Below are positions 22,872 through 34,487 of a DNA stretch of 64,000 nucleotides, piece after piece. The position numbers and the translations under genes were made by a program. The notes under the pieces were generated by a model, which did not search any database, had not been told where the DNA came from, and saw nothing but the letters and a program-made list of their open reading frames with translations. The DNA is from Globodera rostochiensis (taxonomy: Eukaryota; Nematoda; Chromadorea; Rhabditida; Heteroderidae), in the NCBI GenBank assembly GCA_018350325.1, contig JAEVLN010000001.1:1-64000 (forward strand). Reading direction: 5' to 3'. Positions within the stretch are counted from its first letter, which is position 1; each line of letters begins with the position of its first letter.

Positions 22872-23959
22872 TGAGCTAAAGGTTAAAGAAACAAAATGAT
22901 TTTATAAGTCTCGCGCGGTTTCTTCCCTTACAAATTAGATATTTTCTCGTAAGCTTTTTTTAAATAAAAGTCGACCACTTAAAGACGCGAAATTTTGTTT
23001 AAATAATAAATTTGCTTATGCGAACGATTCAATTTACCAAAACGAAAGGAGCGGAGGGAACGCCCAAAATATATCTCGCGCACAACACCTCAAAGCGAAT
23101 GGAGGGATGACGAAGCGATGTCGTCTCGTCTAGTGAAGGGGGGGGGGGGCTTTGAGGGGAGGGGGGGCGACTTTGAAGATGAATGGTCGGTCGTCGGAGG
23201 GAGAAGGAAGCAAACGCAAAACAAGTTCACCGCACTCAGTCTCCACCCCCCCCCCCCTACCCCAAGAATGGATTTAAGTAATTTGGTTCGCATATTAATG
23301 CGAAGACCATTTAAACTGCCCGTGAAATTGAGCTCGACTTTTCTATTGTATTTATGTGAAAGCGCGCCCCTTATAACCCCAATTTAGCAAAAATTAATGT
23401 TCTGAGCTAATGTCCACCCCCAAATCCGACCAATGCTGCCCCAACAACAGCGAAAAACCCACCAAAACTCAGCACTCTCTCCGAACACGCAAGCCAATGC
23501 CCCCCCCCCCTTTACTTCTTCAAAAATGGACCTGTTTTAGTCAGATGGTTGTATGGTGAAACGATCGTTAGAAATCAATGTTTAGATCGCCATCGATACA
23601 TTCAAACATTGGATTCTTAATATATATAAATAACGAAACAAACACTTTATCCGATTATGAAGCGAATATGTCGTATGAATGTGGAATTATTTCTAAGGTT
23701 GGAAAATTAATAAAAACGTTCCTCAAGACCTCGTCATTTTTCGACAAGGGACTGACGCTAATACACACATCAAAATGAAAAGTTAGTCAATACCCGTCTT
23801 CGATCTCCGACCAGTTTGGGCACCCCCGAACTATTAAAGCCCATTCTAATCCCTAATGATGAAGTGTCAATCAATCATCTGAGCAGGATTCATCGGCCAA
23901 ATCTAATTCCACACATTTAGAAGGCTTTTTGGCGTTCTTGCTTGAGCCTTTTCTTGCCA
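22872..23959. other. Gap between QSOX and XPG
   Basis: Contains G- and C-tracts at 23139-23170 and 23248-23258 and short unconvincing open frames. No gene or RNA is recognised. Confidence 0.45.
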
Positions 23960-26794
23960 TTATTCTGCATCGCCTTTTGAGCTTTTTTTGCGTTTTTGGA
24001 CCTTCCGTTTTAGTGGTAAGTTTCGAACCTGAAATTATTAAAGGTAATATATCTTAAAATGATAAAGCGTTTCGTTTTAGAGGGTGGGAAGGTACCCGGG
24101 GGCACGCACCTCCCCCAAGGGGGAAATTTGTTGATATGTAATGTTCGGGGGGGAGGGAATCCCCCCCCCCTGGCTACGTCCTTAGTTCCCGGCGGCACCC
24201 AGGGGAGGACCTTTATGGAATTCATGAAAAATTGCCTTTGATAGTTCCGAGCGCTTGCCGAACTCTTTCTCTTTGCTTCAATTTTGGATTTAAGTCCAAA
24301 ATGCCTAAAATAACATTTAAATTTAATTTAACTACAAATTCACCTCTAAACGCGTCGTTTGGCCGGGCAAATTCGGTTATTTTCACTTGAAATTGCGTAT
24401 TTTGTTCAATAAATGCGTTCCATTTTTCCAATGCACCAAATGTCATCTAAAAAGATGCATGATGTTTTAATTCCAAAAATTTATAACTTTGTTAAGCGAT
24501 TGAAGGGTTAAGCCAAGCTTCCACCGAATAAAATTTTCCAACTTATCAAAATCTATGCGGTTCCAGTGAAACTTTTTGTTAAGGCTGTCAACGCGCGGTT
24601 TGGCATAGGCCTCAAACACTTCGTCGTTCGGAAACTTTTCTTAATTTAAATCAAATTACTCTCAGCTGACTTAAGTTTTTTTTTGGTTCAGTTTTCTGAT
24701 AAGTAAGTGCACATTTTAGTAAACTTTTAAAGCCAATTTTTAACACCGTAACTGAAACGACAAAAACAAAGAGAATTCTCAATCTAAAGCAGCTCAATTC
24801 ACTCACCGATTGTCTCTTTGCTATTATTCGTCTCGATCACTCGCCTTAGCCTTATCTTTCGAGTTGACTCCGGCGCCGAATATCCATTCCATCCCGACAA
24901 AAGCCATTGACTTATACATTTTAAAGAAAACAAAGCCTAAAAATGTGATCTAATCGGAATTTGTGCTTAAGGAAGACCCTTTCGAGTTCATCTCCAATTG
25001 AGGACGCTTGGCCAACAAATTCCGACATCAATTCCAATGCGGAAACAATTCCGACCTGTTCCAATCCGCGAGAATAGTCGCCGCCCGCCAACATGCCCAA
25101 TTGGATGAATTCGCACCTCCTCAATCCTAATAATTCCTTTGAACAATTATAAAAAATGACGATCTCACCAAATTTTTGATCAATTCCCCCAGCGCAATAT
25201 TTCTGTAAATGCTTCTTTCGACTGAACATGTTCCGATAAACACTTCGTCCACCGAAAAGCCACACATCGCTGTCATCGGTGACAATGCCATCCACGAGCC
25301 CAAGACGTTCCAACTCCACACACTGCGCTTCCGCCTCAGCGGGCGCTTGTATGAAAGGAATACCAAGGAGAGTCAATAGCATCTAAAAAGCACGAGCAAA
25401 TATTCAAAACTATTCAAATGCTTACGTGACAATCGGCGTAGACGTCCTCTTCTTTATTTTTTCCAGCAAAAAGCAGCGAACTTCTTGTCTTGAAAAGCGT
25501 TTCGTCAGCGCTTCTCTCTGCTTCTTCTGGTCCTACATTGCCAATTCCAAAATCTGGTGATGGTAATAAATCCGGTCCATCCGAACTAATAATTCCTGCA
25601 ACTTCTCTCGCATCGTCACCATCGAAATCGGAAACATTTATAAAGTCGGCATCGTCGTCCGAAGGTGAACCGGCAGAGAGAATTTCACAGTTTTGGCTTA
25701 TTGAGTCTACAGTTTGACCTTTTACATAATGCAGCCAATCAAAACTTGTTCGGTTTAGCTCTTTCGCATTGTTACAAATCTACAAAATCCAAAATAAAAA
25801 CCATTTGAAAAATTAAGATTCGGATTGTGAGAATACCTGCACATCACAAGTCCTGGTAAAAACATGCACCCGCTTTTGTTTGTCAGCCACAATCACTTTT
25901 TGTTGACCATCGTCCAATGGCCGTTGAATATTTTGCCAGATTTTATCCTTTTTAAGCTAAACAAAAGCGATTAATTCCCAGGCTTCTTCTAAATACTTTT
26001 TCCAATTCTGCGTTAAGATTATTCCGTCCAATTAGCCGTTCAAGTTGAAATTTGCTGAACTGCTTGGAGTTCTCTGGTATATCTTCAGGTTGTAAGCGAC
26101 TGTTTTTTTGCTGTTCCCTGACTGATTTGACAAGTGCAATTCGTTGATCAATTGACCCATTTTCTTCCCGTAAGTCCAGTTCAGAGTTAGCCGACTCATC
26201 AAATAAAGCGACGACAATTCAAAAAAAATGCGATTGACCCAAGTTAAATGAATGGGTGAAACCTGTTGCAATCTTTTGACGTTGACGGACCGGTGGAATT
26301 GACGTCCGAAGCACGCGATGCAACAGAATTTTTATCCGCTCGGTTTAATTGTTCTTTTGCTAATTGCTCAAATGCGCGTTTCTGTACTTTGCTGTGTGTC
26401 ATTTCTCCGAGTTGTCGACTAACTGCACGTTCACGCTGAAAATGATAAAAATTAAAACTAAAAAATGAAACTTTTAAATTTACCAAAATTTGTTTCTTAA
26501 ATATAGGTATTTCTTCACCATCGAAAACAAAGACTGGGCGTATTTTATAATAGAGAAGTTTGGCAATTCGATTTATCAATAGTGTAATATAAGGACTCCT
26601 TGAATGTGACTTTGAATCATTACTTCCATTTTGGGCTTGATAAATCCAAAATGAAACGTCTGTAAGAAAGTATGTAAGATACCTAGACGAGATTCGAAAA
26701 ACGAACCAATTGCCAAACGCTTTCCTTCCAATGCATCCAAGGTAATGATTGAGCCTGTTTCCTCTATTAATGGCCAAAGTCCATGTATTCCCAT
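23960..26794 (-). CDS. xpg-1: DNA repair endonuclease XPG (ERCC5)
   Basis: Structure-specific nuclease making the 3' cut in nucleotide-excision repair (family knowledge). Twelve exons join in frame to 663 residues: 26707..26794, 26484..26659, 26304..26435, 25997..26194, 25837..25956, 25426..25779, 24978..25382, 24807..24936, 24488..24639, 24344..24446, 24211..24275 and 23960..24028. The N-block starts [15 protein letters not shown], with [10 protein letters not shown] and [10 protein letters not shown]. The I-block has [19 protein letters not shown] and [13 protein letters not shown], so the catalytic acidic residues are all visible. The spacer is far shorter than in human XPG but keeps [14 protein letters not shown] basic C-terminus ([11 protein letters not shown]) looks like a nuclear signal. 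Uncertain points: the exon 3/4 junction, and the exon 11 acceptor, where an alternative at about 24306 would end the protein at 24222. Confidence 0.9.
24030..24210. repeat. Fragment of an ACGTAGCCA-ended repeat in the last XPG intron
   Basis: The last intron contains, on the gene strand, AAGGACGTAGCCA followed by a G10 run. This matches the terminus of the hAT-like element at 30360. Only one end is visible, so it is a degenerate or solo-end copy. Confidence 0.5.
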
Positions 26795-27023
26795 TTGTAC
26801 AATATTATAGTAATGTTAGTAAAATTGCAAATCAGTAAAATTCAATTAAAATTGAAACCTGTTTTTCTTTATTTGTTTCATTTTTTCTTGAAAGAAATAG
26901 GATCAAATTTTACTAGAATAATTAGAATTTACTAAAATTCAATTTTGTGAATACATATATTATCTCTAAAACAAATCGTGTCATTTATTTTTTTTATTCA
27001 AGTGATGGCACTTCTTTTTATTA
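26795..27023. promoter_or_regulatory. Divergent intergenic region between XPG and the LysM gene
   Basis: 229 bases of AT-rich sequence separate the two start codons, which face away from each other, so both promoters must fit here. No specific factor site could be assigned. Confidence 0.4.
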
Positions 27024-27881
27024 ATGGATCAACCATGTGAAGAATACACTTTTCTATGTGGTTCCCAAAGAATTCGTCGTTATGGCAGTCTCAATGATTC
27101 GTCATACTCCCGCCCGAAGCACAAACGTATAATTGTACATAAAGTTACGCCCGCTGATACTCTTCAGAGCCTCGAATTGTGGTATTGATTAATTAAAATC
27201 AAAAATATGAATTATTTAAATTTTAAAATAAATATAAACAAATTTTTTCAGTTACAAAAGTTCAATGTTTGAAATCAAGCGGCTGAACAAGCTCTGGTCA
27301 GACCAAAGTCTTTACTGCAAACCCGAAGTGCTTATTCCAATTTTTGACGACGATTGTGTGCCAAATCTTTCATTAAATGAAAAAACGGATCGCATCAGGA
27401 ACCCATCACACAATGGTATTTTTATTATAATTTTGTTTGCATGATAAAATTTCGCTCAAGAGAATTTTGAGATCGAGGGTGTAGCTGTGGCTGCAGCTGC
27501 AGCTTCCCCCCCCCCCCCAAATCCCAAAATTTTGACTTTTTATGGGAATTGGTGGTCATATGTTCGAAATTTTAGGCTTTGGTTAATCTTTTTAATTTAA
27601 GAATGAAATACTGGAAAATCCCTTATTTTCTTTTAAAGAAATAGACAGGCAGTTTCCAAATGATAAAATCAGAAATAACGACAAAATATTGACTGAAATA
27701 TCAAAGCAGAATAATTTTTTTGTTATATTCCAAAGCAAATAGAGCTGAAAATGAGCTGAACGAAGAGACAATCGATCAATTATTTCAAAGAATCGATTTG
27801 GACGTAAAGCAAACAAAGAGAACGGTGAAAAGGCTGGCCAAAAAACGGGGACAAACACTTAAGGAGATCGTTGAGGACTGA
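27024..27881 (+). CDS. LysM-domain protein (LYSMD1/2-like)
   Basis: Three exons (27024..27178, 27252..27415, 27736..27881) join in frame to 154 residues. A single LysM domain occupies about residues 35-85. It starts IIVHKVTPADTLQSLE, continues EIKRLNKLWSDQSLY and ends EVLIPIFDD. This is the pattern of the intracellular LYSMD1/2 proteins of animals. A Lys/Arg-rich C-terminal helix follows (KQTKRTVKRLAKKRG). There is no signal peptide, so it is probably not a secreted chitin-binding LysM effector. The biochemical role of the family is poorly known. It is divergently transcribed from XPG. Confidence 0.88.
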
Positions 27882-28326
27882 ATTTATTTGAAGATGGTAT
27901 TTGCTAGAACCTTGATGTTTTTAGAGCTAACAAATAAATATGGTCGAATATTGTCCAAGTCGCAAACATCGCGTAACTCTCCATTTCGCCTCTCGGATTC
28001 TATGTCATTTTCGATCATAAGATGTCATCATTTTTAATGCTATTTGTGATCACCAAAAGAACCCTTTAATTTACATTTTGAATTGGGTGGGGAGCATATG
28101 GACTTGATTTTTAGTTTAGTTTTGATCTCGTTTTATGCTTTTAATTTGTTCATTTTGTACAAATTCGTTTTTTGTTTCCTTATTTGTAATTTCTTTTTTG
28201 TATACGTTTGTTTTTTTAGTAAAAATTCGTGTTTTATTCTCTTATTCCTTTGATGGTTAACTAAATAAACCAATTCTTTACAATCTGAAGGATCAAACTA
28301 AAAGTTTAGTGGATTTAGAATCTAAA
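27882..28326. other. Intergenic
   Basis: AT-rich spacer between the LysM gene and the SRP68-like locus. No gene seen. Confidence 0.45.
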
Positions 28327-30370
28327 ATGAGCGACGACAGCAAACGAAGCGAGGAAACGAATGCCGGTAGACCAAAAGTTCTAAGAATTCTTCAGCTTGT
28401 CAAAAATGCACAGCAAAAGCACGGGCTTAGACATGAAAATTATCAACGCTACAGGTATGTACGGGGTTCAGTTTTTTGCGCTTGCTATCTGAACTTTTGA
28501 ATCCCTGGTACACTTTTCCAAAATAAACCAAATTCAAAAATTTCCGGCGCCGCCATCGGCACTGCCGAAAATATTTAGAAAGGTCGCGCGCAAAAAAATC
28601 GGCTCAGAATTTTATAATTGCCGCTTTAAATTTATTTTCCCCTGGTTTTTTAAATTAAGTAAAAATTTATGAAATTAAGTACAAATTTGGTAGTGATCCG
28701 AGTTATATTGGGGTGCGCAAGATTGCTTAAAGTCGGGCACCGGGTACCCGCGCGTACCCTTGTCCATTGACTTAAAATAATTTTGTAGACTGAAATCCGC
28801 TTCCCTTTGACATGCTTCGGAAATTAAGGGGCTATTGTGCGCGTCGGATCGAGCGCATTCGCAAGTCGCTTAAGTTTATGCATTCGTACAAATGTGCGCC
28901 TAAGAGAGCTGCAAAATTTGTCGCAAGGAATGTTTCTGCCGAATTAGTTGGAGATCTTCGGTTTGGTGCATTTCTCTTTGTTTGTTAAGCAGCAATTAAA
29001 GGAAGTCACATAATGTCAGAAATCTCTCATCATTAACGCACTTAGATTTCTTCAAATTGTTGTTTTCGAAGTGGAACGAAATTGGGCCTACGCAATGCAA
29101 ATGAAATTTGAGACGATCGATCTGCCACTTTCTAGAAAAAAGTTTCACATGCGTCAGAAATTGCGCCGAGCAGTAAAATGTGCTCTTTTCTTAGAATCAT
29201 TGGCCGATGGCAATCAATTGGTAAGTTTTTTTTTCTTACATACTTTGGAATGCTACTCATAAAAAGAATTCCCCCCCCCCCGAAATGAAATGTGAGAAAA
29301 AAACCATAGGCTGCACTTTTACAATTTTTGATCAATTTTCTTAACAAATTGCCATCAAAAAAATTTGTCTCGGCGACGCCTACCGACACCGCCGGCCCGC
29401 TCAGACGGACCAATTCCCCCCTCCGAAATTTTTTTTTCTAGCTACGTCTCTGAATACAATAAATAATGCAATAAAATCAAAGATATTTGTATAAATATAT
29501 CGGAGAGTAGATAAAAATGAAAAATAAAATAATAATAAAAAAACGGCACAGACCGAGTCAGATATTGTCAACCAGGGCCGTAGCGGAAAAAAGGCTCCTC
29601 TGTTCTGCTTCTATTCCAGTGTATTTTTAGGTCCATCGGATCACACATCTTGAAACGAAGTCTTATGTCTCTTTTATTTGTGGCAGTTTGGAACTTGAAC
29701 TGAAAAACTGGAAAGGCGCAGTTGACGCATTTGACAGAGCGCGGTTTGGATTTATTTGGTTTTTTAATTTTTAAAAGCATTTTAGGGCTGGTTACGCTGA
29801 ACTTTTCGGTCAAGTTAAAGGAAATGAGCTCGACGAAACTTATGCCGCAAAGTTTGTCCGCATCTAAAATAAATCTGAATTTTCAGAAATTTAGGTGCCG
29901 GGATGTGGAAAACCTGCTCAATCTGTGCCAAGCCCAATCGGGTGATGCGAACGTTTTGCTCTCAACTGTTAGTTCAGTCAATCTCAATGCTTCTGAAGAC
30001 GAGCGGAAACTGCCGCTCGAGCAAGGGGTTATTTGATTATTTCTAAACACAATCTCGAGAGTGCTCAGTTGAGCCTACCATTTGGGGGGGGGGCAAATAA
30101 AAAACCGAACCGCAAAGAGGCATCGGAGGATACGACCAAGATGCAAATCAGACTTCGCTTTCATTGCGCAAATTGATCTCGCATTACTTTTTTTTAAATT
30201 TTTTGGTGTCCAGTTACTAGTACTTATTCGCCATTTAGGTAATCAAAGCAGCCCCCGGAAACACCAAACAGAAGAAAAGACTTCGGCTAGCGATGGAGCC
30301 TAAGCCGTTGAAGCCGTTCTTCTTCGACTTAGCGCTCAATTTTATCAAGGTATTCCCACTAGGGACGTAG
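28327..30370 (+). pseudogene. srp68: Truncated SRP68-like locus interrupted by a MITE
   Basis: SRP68 is a protein subunit of the signal recognition particle. Exons 28327..28454, 28829..28960, 29046..29220 and 29631..29743 give an in-frame SRP68 N-terminus (HGLRHENYQRYRGYC, VERNWAYAMQMKF, WKGAVDAFDRAR). A segment at about 29787-29850 continues the similarity and hits a TAA. The matching sequence then resumes in another frame (INLNFQKFRCRDVENLL), which implies either a frameshift or an unusually short 31-base intron. Exon 30239..30359 carries the C-terminal PLKPFFFDLALNFI motif. Roughly the middle half of the usual ~600-residue protein is absent. A hAT-like element inserted at 30360 puts a stop at 30368-30370. 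I infer a decayed or partial copy; a functional SRP68 should exist elsewhere. Confidence 0.7.
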
Positions 30371-31230
30371 CCAGAAAAAATTTTTTGGGTGGAGGGGGGG
30401 GGGGAGTAGACCCTCACTATCAGGGGTTTATTTTTCCTTTTTATTGCATTTCTATTAATCATTTTTCAAAAATGTTCGATTTTATGGTGTGCATTCCATT
30501 TTTGCTAAGAAAAATTTTCGGTAAAATTGTAGTTTGTGGGGGTGTCACCGAATTTGACTTTTTATAGCTCAATCGACAGAACTCGCTGAGCTGAGCACGA
30601 ATATGCAAAAATTAATCGGGGGCAAGCACTAGGAAGAAAGTTATGAGCCCGGGACTGAAGTGTCTTTTGACTGGGGACTCAGTTGTCCACTGATTAAAAA
30701 ATGCGGCAAATCACTCATATAGCCTTCAAAATTACGAATTAGTTGATAGAAAATAAAAATTGGTAATTTAAATCCGTTTTTGAACCGGTTTAAAAGCTTG
30801 AAATTAAGGAAAAAAATTGTAAAATGGACACTTCAGTACCAAAAGTAAAAATGAAACCCCTTTCTCCGCAGACAACTTTAAACAGAAGACAACTGTGCAC
30901 AGGACCCCCCGACGAGAGGGTCGGCAAGTTCACACACCCACCTTTTTGACTTCCCCATGCGCCCACTAGGTACCATTCAGTTCTCTTAATTTTTAAAGCC
31001 CGTATGCTTGATTTTGCCCGTTTTTTAATCAGTGGACAACTGATTCCCTAGTCAAAAGACACTTCAGTCCCGGGCTCATAACTTTCTTCCTAGTGCTTGC
31101 CCCCGATTAATTTTTGCATATTCGTGCTCAGCTCAGCGAGCTCTGTCGATTGAGCTATAAAAAGTCAAATTCGGTGACACCCCCACAAACTACAATTTTT
31201 TCAAATCCCCCCCCCTTGGTTACGTCCCTG
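30360..31230. mobile_element. hAT-like MITE inserted at the SRP68 C-terminus
   Basis: Termini TAGGGACGTAGCCA and TGGTTACGTCCCTG are inverted. They are flanked by 8-mers ATTCCCAC (30352-30359) and ATTCCTAC (31231-31238), one mismatch apart. Long inverted arms (about 30500-30700 and 31030-31200) share AGCTCAATCGACAGA and CACTTCAGTCCCGGGCTC. No transposase is present. Pieces of its interior recur near 33530 and 34520. Confidence 0.8.
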
Positions 31231-31480
31231 ATTCCTACCATTCATGTAGCATTTATAATAAGTTTCTTTAAGCCTTCTGACCAAAGCAGCAGTTGATTTT
31301 AAAAAATTGTAATTTTACCAGAAAAAATTTGTTGATTGAAAGTATTGTAATGTTTTGATAAAAGAAATAATCGAAAGTGGCGGAAAATAGACGTTCTTAT
31401 CCAAAAATCATTGGCGGAAAATAGACGTTCTTATCCAAAAATCATAAGCTGTTTAGCAACAAAAAATGAATCCTCTGATG

Positions 31481-32596
31481 CTATTGAGAACTAAATCTGG
31501 CGAATTCCCTCTGTAATTGCATTTTAACTCCGGGGATGTCCTTTCTTGTCACTCTCTCGGGCATTTCAATTGGCTTCAGCTGTTGAGCTTTCTCTTCCAT
31601 CGTTAATGGGTATTCATAGGTTTCCGATGGTGCTGCACAGAGTATTTGCTCATCTAAGTTCGTTATTTAAACGCGTGAGACTCCGAAGCCCATTACCTTC
31701 CATAAGCTCCATTTCATCTTCACAGTGAAAAGCTACTTTTGGCATTGCGTCTTCAATGGAAAAATTTTGTAGCGCGTCTTTAAGAGTCACAAGGGCATCC
31801 GAGCCCATTTTTGTTAATCTGTTCAGTTGTTCAGTAACACTCTGGAAGTTGTCGAAAATATTTAAAAGTATTTTTCGCTGCCCATAAAATACCAAGTCCA
31901 CGAAATACCAATATGTCTTGATATTTTGTTGGCGCGCCGTATTTTTTACAACTTAAATTTTTGAAACTAACAATTATTTCTTGGTTTTGATGGATTATCA
32001 TCTGACGGAGTGTGTCCCTTGCTTGGACGGGGCGATATTCGTTGATAAGATGATGAATATTTACAAACAGATTCCGAATTGTATCAATCTTTTCCAGTCG
32101 ATCTCCATGATCAGGGCATCTAAAAACATACTTGGCCAAAAAATTATCCATTTTATACCTAATAAGAATTTCTATCAGGTCGAGAAAAGCTGCGGTTAAA
32201 CTTCTGTTTAATTTCTTCAATTCGGCTCGCCAATTTCCACTGCCCGAATAAAGTTGCTGACATCCCAATTCACTAAGTGTTGGCAATAAAGGCTAAATAG
32301 AAACAATCATATCTATTGAGGTTTTTGAAAGGTTAGGTAAAATAGGGATACTATTTTTATGACCTAAACTTCAAAATTCAAATATGATTTTGTTTAAACA
32401 CCCCGTCGAGATCACAAAGCTCGGAGAACACTTCGAATTTTGTTGGTAAATTTGGAGGAGGGAGGACAAGGCCTTTCTTGATATTTTCAGTCGTGTATTG
32501 CTCGGCAAATAATGGAGGTGGAGGAAACAAGCTTATGTTTTGTGGGTGTTGTTGAATTCCAGAAAAGGCAGATAAATTTGATGGTTGTTGGGCCAT
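31481..32596 (-). CDS. mdt-7: Mediator complex subunit 7 (MED7)
   Basis: Part of the Mediator middle module that links activators to RNA polymerase II (family knowledge). Five exons join in frame to 276 residues: 32402..32596, 32159..32292, 31972..32119, 31697..31877 and 31481..31653. The N-terminus has LFPPPPLFAEQYTTENIKKG, the conserved MED7 start. ELKKLNRSLTAAFLDLIEIL and RNLFVNIHHLINEYRPVQAR follow, which are diagnostic. A C-terminal coiled region comes next. It lies tail-to-tail with the broken SRP68 locus. The last exon boundary rests on phase and acceptor only. Confidence 0.92.
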
Positions 32597-32866
32597 AGGA
32601 AATTATTATCTGTAAAATGGAGGTCACAGTGTATGTATCAACAATTTTGGCGCATACCTATAAGCGTTTAACCGACAATTTTGGGAAACTCTCTTTACCA
32701 ATAATCAGGAATTCAATATGTGGTGAAAATGGGAGGAATATAGGCTAAAATGTCGTTTCAGGGGTAAAATCTTTTCCGTCGAATCATATACCAATCAACT
32801 GATCGCTAAGCCTAACGACGAATCTGCAAAAATAAAAATTGAGAATTTAAAACGGTTTTTGAACCA
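32597..32866. other. Upstream of MED7; transposon-derived
   Basis: Contains part of a dispersed module (AAAACGGTTTTTGAACC, 32850-32866) that recurs near 30775, 33955 and 50790 and is interrupted by the Merlin-like insertion. No gene seen. Confidence 0.5.
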
Positions 32867-32874
32867 GTAGCCTA

Positions 32875-33474
32875 GGCAATCATGAAGAATCGGTATCCCA
32901 AAAAAAAAAATTTTTTTTTTGTTTTTTTAAACACATTCCTGGGATGAAATGTCGCGCTGAGTCCGAATCTGACATCTATTTCATCGTATCACACATAAAA
33001 ACTAATGTTTCGGTGACACAACAAATTTTTTTATAAAAAAACATTTCAAAGATTTGAATACCATCTAACTGTCTATAGCTCGTCAGATATCAATGAATAT
33101 TTTTGAGTTTACTGATCAAATTCGTGACAAAGACAGAGCCATTGAATTTTTACGCCAACGTGACATTCTGCGCTCGGATCCACCAGAATGTCCAAATTAT
33201 CAATGTAACCGACAAATGACCCTTGTCAAGCGCAGAGATAAGAAAGATGGAATGGTATGGCGGTGCCCAACAGATAGAACGCAATACCCTGTTAATCTTT
33301 GAAATGTTTTTTTATAAAAAAATTTGTTGTGTCACCGAAACATTAGTTTTTATGTGTGATACGATGAAATAGATGTCAGATTCGGACTCAGCGCGACATT
33401 TCATCTCAGGAATGTGTTTAAAAAAACAAAAAAAAAAATTTTTTTTTTTGGGATACCGATTCTTCATGATTGCC
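32875..33474 (+). mobile_element. Merlin-like DNA transposon, non-autonomous, 600 bp
   Basis: Near-perfect inverted arms of about 175 bp, beginning GGCAATCATGAAGAATCGGT, flanked by an exact 8-bp duplication GTAGCCTA (32867-32874 and 33475-33482). The only open frame, 33093..33302 (+), encodes 69 residues. It begins MNIFEFTDQIRDKDRAIEFL and carries CPNYQC, MTLVKRRDKKDG and a WRCP motif. This is the N-terminal zinc-ribbon part of ISXO2/Merlin-type transposases. The DDE catalytic domain is missing, so the copy cannot move itself. GG-ended termini and 8-9-bp duplications fit Merlin (family knowledge). Confidence 0.82.
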
Positions 33475-33482
33475 GTAGCCTA

Positions 33483-34028
33483 TACATATGAGTGATTTTT
33501 CAGTTTTTAATCAGTGGACAAAAGTCTCCAGTCAAAAGACACTTCAGTCCTGGGTCTGTATATTCCGTTTTGCCTCTGGGCCATATGATCCATATTTTCC
33601 GTCAATCCTGCTATTGCCGTCCCGAATTACTATAATTTAAAATTTTAAATACATGCTTTCTAGGGTAAGAAGGTAATAGTCAATTTGTACCCCCCCCCCC
33701 CACATTTTTGAAAAAAAATACAATTTCTTAAAGTTGATAAAAAGGTGTTTTCTGGGGCTTTCAGGGCGCGTAGAATCGAAAAAAATTATGCCGTTCGATT
33801 TCTCTCGACGAGAGGAATCGAATGGTATATAATGACCGAAACCCTCAGGTGGTAGTATTCTTGACTTTTACCATTTTTAGAATAAAAAAATTTCCTAAAA
33901 ATCGCTTTTTCCTTAATTTTCTCGTTTTTCCTTAATTTTCAATTTTTTAAACCGGTTCAAAAACCGCTTTAATTCTCAATTTTGATTTCCTATCAACTAA
34001 TTCCTAATTTTGAAAGCCAATATGAGTG
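33483..34028. repeat. Remnants of older dispersed elements
   Basis: Continues the repeat interrupted by the Merlin-like insertion: GTCAAAAGACACTTCAGTCC at about 33533, and TTCAAAAACCGCTTTAATTC near 33957. These modules also occur in the 30360 element and near 50800. Confidence 0.55.
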
Positions 34029-34036
34029 ATTTTTCC

Positions 34037-34487
34037 CGGTACACCTCGATTCGGCGCGCACGATTCGGCGCGCACGATTCGGCGCCGACAAGTTTTTCGT
34101 TATAACTTAGTTCAAAGTCAACTAAACCAAACATACTTGGTATCATTCGAAAGCTCTTAGTATGCTGAACCTTTGATCAAGCTAAAGCTAACCGATTTGT
34201 CTTTCCAAAAAAAAGTTATAGCTTAAAATCTTAGAAAATTTCTGTTTTTCGTGCCAACTTTTAGTTATGGTGCCATAACTTTTTTTTTGGAAAGACAAAT
34301 CGCTTAGCTTTAGCTTGATCAAAGGTTCAGCATACTAAGAGCTTTCGAATGATACCAAGTATGTTTGGTTTAGTTGACTTTGAACTAAGTTATAACGAAA
34401 AACTTGTCGGCGCCGAATCGTGCCGCGCCGAATCGTGCGCGCCGAAACGTGCGCGCCGAATCGTGCGCGCCGAATCGTGGTGCTCCG
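34037..34487. mobile_element. Fold-back element with GATTCGGCGCGC subterminal repeats
   Basis: Inverted arms of about 190 bp with ends CGGTACACC and GGTGCTCCG, flanked by 8-bp ATTTTTCC (34029-34036 and 34488-34495). Each arm carries tandem ATTCGGCGCGCACG copies, then a stretch containing GGTATCATTCGAAAGC. No open frame of interest. It has inserted into an older repeat whose halves flank it. Confidence 0.8.

Noticed and set aside
27024..27881. Secreted plant-immunity LysM effector
   Set aside because: No signal peptide, and the domain layout matches intracellular LYSMD1/2 proteins.
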